DNA from: Alcanivorax sp.
GTDB taxonomy: Bacteria; Pseudomonadota; Gammaproteobacteria; Pseudomonadales; Alcanivoracaceae
Length of the DNA stretch: 5,650 nt
Assembly: GCA_007135015.1 (NCBI GenBank)
Contig: SLJS01000382.1
Span: 1-5,650 of the forward strand
Direction of reading: 5' to 3'
Positions 1 through 5,650 of the stretch are shown one piece after another. How positions within the stretch are numbered: the first letter of the stretch is position 1; every line of letters begins with the position of its first letter. The translations under genes and the position numbers were made by a program. The notes under the pieces were generated by a model. The model was not told where the DNA came from, made no database searches, and saw only the letters and a program-made list of their open reading frames with translations.

Positions 1-44
1 CCGTGCATCCTTGCCGTCCCGAAGCTTCGTGCCGGTACAGTACG

Positions 45-1079
45 ATGCGTGTTGAGCAATTCGATTTCGAGCTCCCGGACGAGCTGATCGCTCGTCGTCC
101 CCCCGAGCGTCGCCGGGATTCCAGGCTGCTGGCGCTGACCCGGGACGGGCTTTCCCATGAACGTTTTACCGATCTGGTGGGTCATCTGCGCCCCGGTGAT
201 CTGCTGGTTTTCAATGACAGCCGGGTGATTCCCGCGCGGCTGCTCGGCGAGAAGGAAACCGGCGGCAGGGTGGAGGTGCTGATCGAGCGGCTGCGCGGCG
301 AGCGCGAGGCGCTGGCCCATGTGCGTGCCTCGAAGTCCCCCCGGCCGGGCACCTGGCTGCATTTCGCCAGCGGGGTCTCGGCCCAGGTGCGCGGGCGCGA
401 GCAGGACCTGTTCCATCTTATGTTCGCCGGCACCGAGTCGCTGCTGGCCACCCTGGAGCGGATCGGGCATGTGCCGCTGCCACCCTACATCGACCGTCCC
501 GACGAGGAGGCCGACCGGGAGCGCTACCAGACGGTCTACGCCCGCCGGCCCGGAGCCGTGGCCGCACCCACCGCCGGGCTGCACTTCGACGAGCCCATGC
601 TCGACGAGTTGCGCGAGGCGGGGGTGGAAACCGGGTTCGTGACCCTGCACGTGGGCGCGGGCACCTTCCAGCCGGTGCGGGTGGAGCAGGTGGAAGACCA
701 CCGGATGCATTCGGAGTACTACGAGGTGCCCGATGAACTGCTCGAGCAGGTGGCCGCCACCCGGGCGCGCGGCGGGCGCGTGGTGGCGGTGGGCACCACG
801 GCGCTGCGCACCCTGGAGGCGGCCTGCGAAGGCGGACGGCTGCGTTCGGGCAGCGGGGAGACGGATATCTTCATCTATCCCGGCTACCGGTTCCGCATGG
901 TGGATGCGCTGGTGACCAACTTTCATCTGCCGCGCTCGTCGCTGCTGATGCTGGTCAGCGCCTTTGCCGGCCGGGAGCGGGTGCTGGCCGCCTACCGCGA
1001 GGCGGTGGAGCGCCAGTACCGTTTCTTCAGTTATGGCGATGCGATGTTTATGGAGCGCCGAGAGCCGGGTGTCGAATGA
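45..1079 (+). CDS. queA: S-adenosylmethionine:tRNA ribosyltransferase-isomerase QueA
   Basis: QueA transfers and isomerises the ribosyl part of S-adenosylmethionine onto preQ1 already placed at the wobble base of GUN-anticodon tRNAs, giving epoxyqueuosine; it is a cytosolic enzyme. The 344-residue product has the family signatures along its length: GHVPLPPYIDRPD (141-153), AVAAPTAGLHF (171-181), LHVGAGTFQPV (201-211), HSEYYEVP (222-229), TDIFIYPG (273-280), TNFHLPRSSLLMLVSAF (291-307) and RFFSYGDAMFM (326-336). The ATG at 45 is chosen because it gives MRVEQFDFELP, which matches the E. coli start MRVTDFSFELP. An in-frame GTG at 3 would add 14 residues with no family match. No clear Shine-Dalgarno sequence lies before 45. 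It is the first gene of the cluster, 41 nt ahead of tgt, which acts one step earlier in the same pathway. Length is close to the usual 340-356 aa and no defect is seen. Confidence 0.97.
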   Translation: MRVEQFDFELPDELIARRPPERRRDSRLLALTRDGLSHERFTDLVGHLRPGDLLVFNDSRVIPARLLGEKETGGRVEVLIERLRGEREALAHVRASKSPRPGTWLHFASGVSAQVRGREQDLFHLMFAGTESLLATLERIGHVPLPPYIDRPDEEADRERYQTVYARRPGAVAAPTAGLHFDEPMLDELREAGVETGFVTLHVGAGTFQPVRVEQVEDHRMHSEYYEVPDELLEQVAATRARGGRVVAVGTTALRTLEAACEGGRLRSGSGETDIFIYPGYRFRMVDALVTNFHLPRSSLLMLVSAFAGRERVLAAYREAVERQYRFFSYGDAMFMERREPGVE

Positions 1080-1098
1080 GCCACGGAGGTATCGTGGC
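1080..1098 (+). other. Small hairpin in the queA-tgt gap
   Basis: A perfect 6-bp inverted repeat, GCCACG (1080-1085) and CGTGGC (1093-1098), flanks a 7-nt loop, GAGGTAT. It begins at the base after the queA stop codon. No T tract follows, so it does not look like an intrinsic terminator. A role as an RNA-processing or stability element between two cistrons is possible but is inference; chance is a real alternative at this GC content. Confidence 0.4.
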
Positions 1099-1107
1099 GA
1101 AATAGAG

Positions 1108-1114
1108 AAAGGAG
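1108..1114 (+). promoter_or_regulatory. Shine-Dalgarno sequence that favours the TTG start of tgt
   Basis: AAAGGAG lies 6 nt before TTG at 1121 but 15 nt before the in-frame ATG at 1130. The first spacing is near ideal and the second is too long, so the site supports initiation at TTG. Confidence 0.65.
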
Positions 1115-1120
1115 AAACGC

Positions 1121-2242
1121 TTGTCGCGCATGAGCTTTGAACACCTGTGTTCCGACGGCATGGCCCGGCGCGGGCGCATGACTTTTCCGCGGGGGACAGT
1201 GGAAACGCCGGCATTCATGCCGGTGGGCACCTATGGTTCGGTCAAGGGCATGCTCCCCCGGGACCTGGAGGCCACGGGCTCGCAGATCTGCCTGGGCAAC
1301 ACCTTTCACCTGATGCTGCGCCCGGGCACGGAGGTGATTGGCGCCCACGGGGGGCTGCACGGGTTCATGCAGTGGCCGCGGCCCATTCTCACCGATTCCG
1401 GGGGCTTCCAGGTATTCAGTCTGGGTGAGCTGCGCAAGGTCACCGAGGAGGGCGTGGCCTTCCGCTCGCCGGTGAACGGCGACCGGATCTTTCTCTCGCC
1501 GGAGGGCGCCATGGAGGTCCAGCGGGCGCTGGACAGCGATATCTGCATGATTTTCGATGAGTGTACGCCGTTTCCCGCCACCGAGGAGCAGGCGCGGGCT
1601 TCCATGGAGCTGTCGCTGCGCTGGGCCGAGCGCAGCAAGGCCGCCCATGAGGACAACGATGCCGCCTGCTTCGGGATCGTGCAGGGGGGCATGTATGAGG
1701 GGCTGCGCCGGGAGTCGCTGGCCCGGCTGCGGGAAATCGGTTTCGACGGCTACGCCATCGGCGGGCTTTCGGTGGGCGAGCCCCGCGAGGAGATGTTGCG
1801 GGTGCTCGAGGGCCTCACACCGGCCATGGACGAGGACAGCCCGCGTTACCTGATGGGCGTGGGCCGTCCGGAAGACATTGTCGAGGCGGTGTTGCGGGGT
1901 GTGGACATGTTCGACTGCGTGCTGCCCACCCGCAATGCCCGCAACGGACACCTGTTCACCAGCGAGGGCGTGGTGCGCATTCGCAATGCCCGCCACCGTA
2001 GCGATACCGGCCCCCTGGACACGGCCTGCGACTGCTATACCTGCGCGAATTTCTCCCGGGCCTATCTCCATCACCTGGAGCGCTGCGGGGAAATGCTGGC
2101 CGCCCAGCTGGGCACGCTCCACAACCTGCACTACTATCAGCGGCTGATGCGCGGATTGCGAGGGGCCATCGAAGCCGGTACATTGTCGGCCTTCGCGAGC
2201 GACTTCTACCGGGCCCGGGCCACGCAGAACCCGGCATCCTGA
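1121..2242 (+). CDS. tgt: Queuine/preQ1 tRNA-guanine transglycosylase Tgt
   Basis: Tgt swaps guanine-34 of tRNA-Asp, -Asn, -His and -Tyr for preQ1, the entry step of queuosine into tRNA. In the 373-residue product the general acid/base is D92 in TDSGGFQVFSLG (91-102; E. coli D89). The nucleophile is D265 in MFDCVLPTRNARNG (263-276; E. coli D264). The structural zinc ligands are C303, C305, C308 and H334, within CDCYTC and TLHNL. Substrate-pocket motifs GIVQGG (185-190) and IGGLSVGEP (213-221) are intact. The TTG at 1121 is preferred because of the Shine-Dalgarno spacing. The ATG at 1130 would give a 370-residue protein starting MSFEHL, which aligns with the E. coli start MKFEL, so either may be used. 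It sits between queA and yajC in what looks like one transcription unit. The length is normal (E. coli 375 aa), and its enzymatic function is well supported. Confidence 0.97.
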   Translation: MSRMSFEHLCSDGMARRGRMTFPRGTVETPAFMPVGTYGSVKGMLPRDLEATGSQICLGNTFHLMLRPGTEVIGAHGGLHGFMQWPRPILTDSGGFQVFSLGELRKVTEEGVAFRSPVNGDRIFLSPEGAMEVQRALDSDICMIFDECTPFPATEEQARASMELSLRWAERSKAAHEDNDAACFGIVQGGMYEGLRRESLARLREIGFDGYAIGGLSVGEPREEMLRVLEGLTPAMDEDSPRYLMGVGRPEDIVEAVLRGVDMFDCVLPTRNARNGHLFTSEGVVRIRNARHRSDTGPLDTACDCYTCANFSRAYLHHLERCGEMLAAQLGTLHNLHYYQRLMRGLRGAIEAGTLSAFASDFYRARATQNPAS

Positions 2243-2261
2243 TGACGAGGAAACCGTAATT

Positions 2262-2594
2262 ATGCAGATTCTTCCCGCCTCTCAGGCCGGCTTTCTCCCG
2301 GCCGGCGCACCCCAGGGCTCCGGCGGCCTGGAGATCATCATGCTGGTGGTCCTCATGGTGGTGTTCTACTTCTTCCTGATCCGGCCCCAGACCAAGCGGG
2401 CCAAGGAACATCGGGAACTGGTCTCGGCCCTGGACAAGGGCGACGAGGTGGTCACCACCGGCGGACTGCTGGGCAAGATCACCAAGGTGAGCGACGACTT
2501 CGTCGTGCTCGAGATTGCGGACAGACTGGAAGTGAAAGTGCAGAAGCACAGCGTCCAGGCCACGTTGCCGAAAGGCACCATCAAGTCTATCTGA
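2262..2594 (+). CDS. yajC: Sec translocon accessory subunit YajC
   Basis: YajC is a small single-span inner-membrane protein that associates with SecD and SecF and, through them, with SecYEG; its exact role is not settled in the family. The 110-residue product has the same length as E. coli YajC. It has a Gly/Pro-rich periplasmic N-terminus (about 1-22), one hydrophobic span (about 23-40), then the hallmark FLIRPQTKRAKEH (38-50) at the membrane-cytosol boundary. The cytosolic domain carries KGDEVVTTGGLLGKITKV (59-76) and ends in LPKGTIKSI, like LPKGTMKAL in E. coli. The ATG is preceded by GAGG at 2247-2250, a rather long 11-nt spacing. It starts 19 nt after tgt and ends 12 nt before secD, consistent with co-transcription. 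Confidence 0.96.
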   Translation: MQILPASQAGFLPAGAPQGSGGLEIIMLVVLMVVFYFFLIRPQTKRAKEHRELVSALDKGDEVVTTGGLLGKITKVSDDFVVLEIADRLEVKVQKHSVQATLPKGTIKSI

Positions 2595-2606
2595 CCGGAG
2601 GCGCCC

Positions 2607-4487
2607 ATGGCCCGCTATCCGCGATGGCGGTTTTTCCTGTTGCTGGCGGTGATCCTTTTCGCCGGCATCTACGCGCTGCCCAACGTATTCCCGGACTCCC
2701 CGGCGATCCAGGTCACCAGTGCCCAGGCTGGCGGTGAGCTGGCGGAACGGGACCTGCAGCGTGTCCACAGCGCCCTGGAAGAGGCCGAGCTATCTCCCGG
2801 GCCGGGTGAGCTCGACGGGCATTCCTGGATCGTGCGCCTTCCCGACAGCGAGGCGCAGCTGCGTGCCCAGAACATTGCCGAGCGGGTGCTGGGCGACGGC
2901 TATGTGGTGGCCCTGAATCTGGTGCCCAATACGCCGCCCTGGCTGCGGGCACTGGGCGCCAGCCCCATGAACCTGGGCCTTGATCTCCAGGGCGGGGTGC
3001 ATTTCCTGCTGCAGGTGGACATGGATACTGCGGTGGAGCAGCGCATGGAGGCCTGGGCGTCGGAGTTCCGCATCCTGCTCCGTGACGAGGGCATCCGCTA
3101 CCGTGACGTGGACGAGCGCGGCACCGAAATCATCGCGTCCTTCGCCTCCGCCGAGGACATGAGTGAGGCGCGGGGCCTGGCCCGCGCGCACCTGCCGGAG
3201 TTCATGGTCAGCTCCGACGAGCAGGCGAATCGTCTGCGGCTGGAGCTGACCGACGACGCCCTTCGCGAGATCAAGGACTATGCGGTGGACCAGAACCGCA
3301 CCGCCCTGAACAACCGGGTCAACGAACTGGGCGTGGCCGAGCCGCTGGTCCAGCGCCAGGGCGCCGACCGCATCGTGGTGCAGCTGCCCGGCGTCCAGGA
3401 CGCGGCCACCGCCCGCCGGATCCTCGGGCGTACCGCCACCCTGGAGTTCCGCATGGTGGCCGATGATGTGGACCCGCGCCGGGTGGAGGCGGGCCGGCCG
3501 CCGCCGGGCACCGAGATCTTTCCCTACCGCGATGACCGCCGTCCGCCGGTGGTGCTGCGCCGGGAGAACATCGTCACCGGCGACCAGGTGACCAACGCCC
3601 GTTCCGGTTTCGACCAGCACGGGGTGCCGGAAGTGAATATCACCCTGGACGGCACCGGCGCGCGCAGCATGCAGCGTGTCAGTTCGCGCAATATCGGCAA
3701 GCCCATGGGCGTGCTGTTCATCGAAACGCGCACGGACTTCGAAACCTACGAGGACGAGGACGGCGAAATCCGCGAACGGGCCGTGACGTCCCAGGACAAG
3801 TACGTCATCAATGTGGCCAATATCCGCGACACCCTGAGCAGCCGCTTCCGGATCACCGGGCTGGACAGTGCCGCCGAGGCCTCGGAGCTGGCACTGCTGC
3901 TGCGCGCTGGCGGTCTGGCCGCGCCGGTGTATATCACCGAGGAGCGCACGGTGGGCCCGAGCATGGGCGCGGACAATATCGAGGCGGGCCTCAATTCGCT
4001 GGCGCTGGGGCTGTTCCTGGTGCTGCTGTTCATGATCTTTCGCTATAAGGTCTTCGGGATCGTGGCCGACATCGCCCTGGTGGGGAACCTGGTGGTGATC
4101 GTGGGCGTGATGTCGCTGATTCCGGGCGCGACCCTGACGCTGCCGGGTATTGCCGGCATCGTGCTGACCGTGGGCATGGCAGTGGACGCCAATGTGCTGA
4201 TCTTCGAGCGCATACGCCAGGAACTGCGCAAGGGCGCCTCGCCCCGGGAAGCGATCGATTTCGGTTACGGCCGGGCCTTCCAGACCATTCTGGATGCCAA
4301 TATCACCACCCTGATCGTGGCCGTGATCCTGTTTGCCGCTGGCACCGGCACCGTCCAGGGCTTCGCCGTGACGCTGTTCATCGGGATTCTTGCTTCCATG
4401 TTCACGGCCATCATCGGTACCCGCTCGATCATCGAGCTGATCTACGGCGGTTCGGGCAAGCGTGCCCCGGCCCAACTGAGCATCTGA
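2607..4487 (+). CDS. secD: Protein translocase subunit SecD
   Basis: SecD is the larger half of the SecDF membrane complex, which uses proton flow to help release and pull preproteins on the periplasmic side of SecYEG. The 626-residue product (E. coli 615) has TM1 at about 9-26, ending in YALPNVF. A large periplasmic P1 domain follows (about 30-455), then five hydrophobic segments between about 462 and 607. Conserved motifs are LGLDLQGGVHFLLQVDMD (123-140), NNRVNELGVAEPLVQRQGAD (235-254), ATLEFR (277-282), LPGIAGIVLTVGMAVDANV (512-530), FERIRQEL (533-540), DANITTLI (563-570) and GTGTVQGFAVTLFIGI (579-594). D527 in AVDANV corresponds to the proton-relay aspartate of TM4 (E. coli D519). A GGAGG at 2597-2601 sits 5 nt before the ATG. 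Between P1 conserved blocks, residues 373-390 form an acidic, variable stretch (YEDEDGEIRE). The C-terminal LSI matches the E. coli end. Confidence 0.98.
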   Translation: MARYPRWRFFLLLAVILFAGIYALPNVFPDSPAIQVTSAQAGGELAERDLQRVHSALEEAELSPGPGELDGHSWIVRLPDSEAQLRAQNIAERVLGDGYVVALNLVPNTPPWLRALGASPMNLGLDLQGGVHFLLQVDMDTAVEQRMEAWASEFRILLRDEGIRYRDVDERGTEIIASFASAEDMSEARGLARAHLPEFMVSSDEQANRLRLELTDDALREIKDYAVDQNRTALNNRVNELGVAEPLVQRQGADRIVVQLPGVQDAATARRILGRTATLEFRMVADDVDPRRVEAGRPPPGTEIFPYRDDRRPPVVLRRENIVTGDQVTNARSGFDQHGVPEVNITLDGTGARSMQRVSSRNIGKPMGVLFIETRTDFETYEDEDGEIRERAVTSQDKYVINVANIRDTLSSRFRITGLDSAAEASELALLLRAGGLAAPVYITEERTVGPSMGADNIEAGLNSLALGLFLVLLFMIFRYKVFGIVADIALVGNLVVIVGVMSLIPGATLTLPGIAGIVLTVGMAVDANVLIFERIRQELRKGASPREAIDFGYGRAFQTILDANITTLIVAVILFAAGTGTVQGFAVTLFIGILASMFTAIIGTRSIIELIYGGSGKRAPAQLSI

Positions 4488-4497
4488 AGGTGGCGCT

Positions 4498-5451
4498 ATG
4501 AGAGCGGAAACCAATATCGACTTCATGTCCGTGCGCAAGCCGCTGGCGTTTCTCTCGGTGGCGCTGGTGGTGCTGTCCGTTGTGCTGGTGCTGGGCCGTG
4601 GCCTCAACCTGGGGCTGGATTTCACCGGAGGCACCCTGGTGGAAGTGGGCAGCGACGAGGATATTGCCCTGCAGGCGGTGCGCGATGCTCTGGGGGCGGA
4701 AGGCTATGGCGATGCCGTGGTCATGCATTTCGGCTCTGCCAGGGAGGTGCTGGTACGGGTGCCTCCGGACGTGGTTGAAAGCGCCGATCCGGAAGCAGAC
4801 GGCGCCGGGGTGAACCGCGACGAGGTCGGCCAGCGCGTGTTCGAAGTGCTGTCGCGCTCCATCGAGGGGCTGGACCTGCGCCGGGTGGAATTCGTCGGCC
4901 CCCAGGTGGGCGACGAGCTACGCGACCAGTCCGGTCTGGCGCTGCTGATGGCGCTGGGCATGATGCTGCTCTATGTATGGTTCCGCTTTACCAACAAGTT
5001 CGGCGTGGCCACGGTGACCGCCCTGTTTCATGATGTGATCATCGTGCTCGGTTTTTTCGCACTGATCCAGGGTACCTTTGATCTGACCGTATTGGCCGCG
5101 TTGCTGGCGATCATCGGTTACTCGCTCAACGACACCATCGTGGTGGCGGATCATATCCGCGAGGATTTTCGCTATTCGCGCATGACCGACCCCGAGGCGA
5201 TCATCAACCAGGCCATCAACAAGACCATTTCCCGTACCCTGGTGACCTCGCTGACCACACTGCTGGTACTGGTCTCGCTCTATATCTTCGGCGGCGAAAT
5301 GCTGCGCGGGTTCTCCGTGGCACTGATCGCCGGCGTGATCGTGGGTACCTATTCGTCCATCTATGTAGCCAGCAACGTGCTGATGCTGATGAAGGTGGAC
5401 AAGGAAGACTTCCGCATCCCCGAGCCGGAAGAACTCGACGAAATGCCCTAA
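4498..5451 (+). CDS. secF: Protein translocase subunit SecF
   Basis: SecF pairs with SecD in the inner membrane to form the proton-driven SecDF translocation motor. The 317-residue product (E. coli 323) has TM1 at about 16-34 and then NLGLDFTGGTLVEV (37-50). A short periplasmic P4 domain contains MHFGSAREVLVRVPPD (76-91) and RVEFVGPQVGDEL (129-141). Five more hydrophobic segments lie between about 145 and 297. GYSLNDTIVVADHIRE (207-222) holds D212, and ISRTLVTS (244-251) holds R246; by alignment these match the Asp and Arg of the proton pathway (E. coli D213 and R247). TYSSIYVAS (284-292) closes TM6. The cytosolic N-terminus is some 15 residues shorter than in E. coli. The tail after 300 is strongly acidic. 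AAGGTG at 4487-4492 serves as the ribosome binding site, overlapping the secD stop, and the gap to secD is 10 nt. It is the last gene of the cluster. Confidence 0.97.
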   Translation: MRAETNIDFMSVRKPLAFLSVALVVLSVVLVLGRGLNLGLDFTGGTLVEVGSDEDIALQAVRDALGAEGYGDAVVMHFGSAREVLVRVPPDVVESADPEADGAGVNRDEVGQRVFEVLSRSIEGLDLRRVEFVGPQVGDELRDQSGLALLMALGMMLLYVWFRFTNKFGVATVTALFHDVIIVLGFFALIQGTFDLTVLAALLAIIGYSLNDTIVVADHIREDFRYSRMTDPEAIINQAINKTISRTLVTSLTTLLVLVSLYIFGGEMLRGFSVALIAGVIVGTYSSIYVASNVLMLMKVDKEDFRIPEPEELDEMP

Positions 5452-5452
5452 T

Positions 5453-5559
5453 GGCTGCGGGCTGCGGGCTGCGGGTACCGCCGCAGTGTGTGCGTTCTGA
5501 AGTGAATCGTGGTCCGAGGCCGGGATTCACTCCCGACCCGTAGCTCGTGGCCCGCGGCT
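5453..5559. repeat. Nested inverted repeat between secF and the converging gene
   Basis: The left arm 5453-5476 and right arm 5536-5559 can pair over 24 consecutive positions when read as + strand RNA. By hand I count 18 Watson-Crick and 6 G-U pairs with no bulge. The enclosed 59 nt contain a second, separate hairpin: AGTGAATC (5501-5508) with GATTCACT (5524-5531), extended inside by four to five pairs (GGTC 5511-5514 with GGCC 5518-5521) around a CGA triloop. A competing local hairpin, CTGCGG (5469-5474) with CCGCAG (5481-5486), uses part of the left arm. The element fills most of the gap between convergent genes. It may end or protect the operon transcript, or be a dispersed repetitive element; the sequence does not decide. 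Confidence 0.75.
5454..5474 (+). repeat. Three tandem GCTGCGG heptamers after the secF stop
   Basis: The unit GCTGCGG occurs three times without mismatch (5454-5460, 5461-5467, 5468-5474), flanked by a G on each side. It starts two bases after the TAA of secF. Read on the other strand the unit is GCCCGCA in phase, the same GCYCGYR pattern as the degenerate heptamers at 5536-5577. The array also puts a GG and three GGG tracts at regular 4-nt spacing. Confidence 0.9.
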
Positions 5560-5577
5560 CGTAGCCGGAGGCCGCGA
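5536..5577 (+). repeat. Degenerate GCYCGYR heptamer array
   Basis: Six consecutive 7-nt blocks can be read: ACCCGTA, GCTCGTG, GCCCGCG, GCTCGTA, GCCGGAG and GCCGCGA. The first four fit a GCYCGYR-like pattern with at most one change; the last two are decayed or unrelated. The pattern is the reverse-strand form of the exact GCTGCGG array at 5454-5474, so the two arrays are inverted copies of one repeat family. Confidence 0.6.
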
Positions 5578-5598
5578 CAGCGGCCGACCCTATTTTTT
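5570..5598 (+). terminator. Possible rho-independent terminator of the operon
   Basis: GGCCGC (5570-5575) and GCGGCC (5580-5585) form a perfect 6-bp GC stem with a GACA loop, and a T6 tract follows at 5593-5598. The 7-nt gap (GACCCTA) between stem and T tract is longer than in a canonical terminator, and the T tract also encodes the two terminal lysines of the minus-strand gene. The position at the end of the operon fits, but the call is weak. Confidence 0.35.
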
Positions 5599-5650
5599 CA
5601 GCAGCCCGCCCAGATGCGGCTGTATGGTCTGCAGCATGGCCTTGAAGACC
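5590..5650 (-). CDS. 3' end of an unidentified converging gene (partial)
   Basis: Reading leftwards from the window edge, an open frame gives VFKAMLQTIQPHLGGLLKK and then TAG at 5592-5590, 19 codons in all. The amphipathic, Lys-ending tail looks like a normal protein C-terminus. The frame stays open to the edge, and it stops just outside the structured repeat, as expected for a convergent gene. Nineteen residues are too few to name a family; a chance open frame of this length cannot be excluded. No function is proposed. Confidence 0.45.
   Translation of the reverse strand, partial: VFKAMLQTIQPHLGGLLKK

Noticed and set aside
11..41. A sigma-70 promoter with TTGCCG (11-16) and TACAGT (36-41)
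   Set aside because: Each box matches consensus at only four of six positions, the 19-nt spacer is long, and the start site would fall at or inside the queA start codon.
21..43. Short palindromes GAAGCTTC (21-28) and GTACAGTAC (35-43) before queA as operator sites
   Set aside because: Both are too short to separate from chance and match no operator I can name.
3..44. GTG at 3 as the start of queA, extending the protein by 14 residues
   Set aside because: The extension has Cys/Arg-rich content with no match to the family, and the ATG at 45 matches the known N-terminus of QueA.
1031..2131. A 366-codon open frame on the minus strand opposite tgt
   Set aside because: Same cause: a GC-bias shadow of a gene whose catalytic and zinc residues are all in the + frame.
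2242..2259. A five-codon frame ATG ACG AGG AAA CCG TAA overlapping the tgt stop
   Set aside because: No ribosome binding site or conservation evidence; such overlaps of TGATG are frequent by chance.
1956..2768. A 270-codon minus-strand frame spanning tgt, yajC and secD
   Set aside because: It covers parts of three real genes on the other strand and its translation shows no family motif.
2790..4634. A 614-codon open frame on the minus strand opposite secD and secF
   Set aside because: It lies antisense to two unmistakable genes, has a His/Gln/Gly/Ala-rich composition typical of reverse reading of GC-rich codons, no recognisable domain, and no reason to exist beyond third-position GC bias.

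Overview
The window is about 5.6 kb of GC-rich bacterial chromosome. It carries one complete, tightly packed gene cluster on the + strand: queA, tgt, yajC, secD and secF. This order is the classic gammaproteobacterial tRNA-queuosine / Sec-accessory operon. The proteins resemble the Escherichia coli versions residue for residue at their signature motifs, and YajC is exactly the E. coli length (110 aa). That points to a gammaproteobacterium. The high GC and the GCYCGYR-type heptamer repeat after secF suggest a lineage such as the Ectothiorhodospiraceae or halophilic relatives, but that placement is only an impression.

Layout. Positions 1-44 are the tail of an upstream intergenic region in which I see no convincing promoter. 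queA (45-1079) and tgt (1121-2242) encode the ribosyltransferase-isomerase and the guanine transglycosylase of tRNA queuosine synthesis. The 41-nt gap between them holds a small perfect hairpin and a strong Shine-Dalgarno sequence that favours a TTG start for tgt. yajC (2262-2594), secD (2607-4487) and secF (4498-5451) follow with gaps of 19, 12 and 10 nt. They encode the SecDF-YajC inner-membrane complex, which uses the proton motive force to help pull proteins through SecYEG. All catalytic, zinc-binding and proton-relay residues I looked for are present, so every gene looks functional.

The only non-routine DNA is the 138-nt stretch between secF and the end of a converging gene (5452-5589). 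Three exact GCTGCGG heptamers begin two bases after the secF stop. Degenerate heptamers of the same family lie in opposite orientation about 60 nt downstream. The two arms can form an uninterrupted 24-bp RNA stem (18 Watson-Crick, 6 G-U) enclosing a second, independent hairpin. A third hairpin and a T6 tract follow, overlapping the 3' end of an unidentified minus-strand gene whose last 19 codons are in the window.

I see no new enzymatic or defence system here. The coding part is ordinary core genome. The structured repeat after secF is the item that merits a second look.
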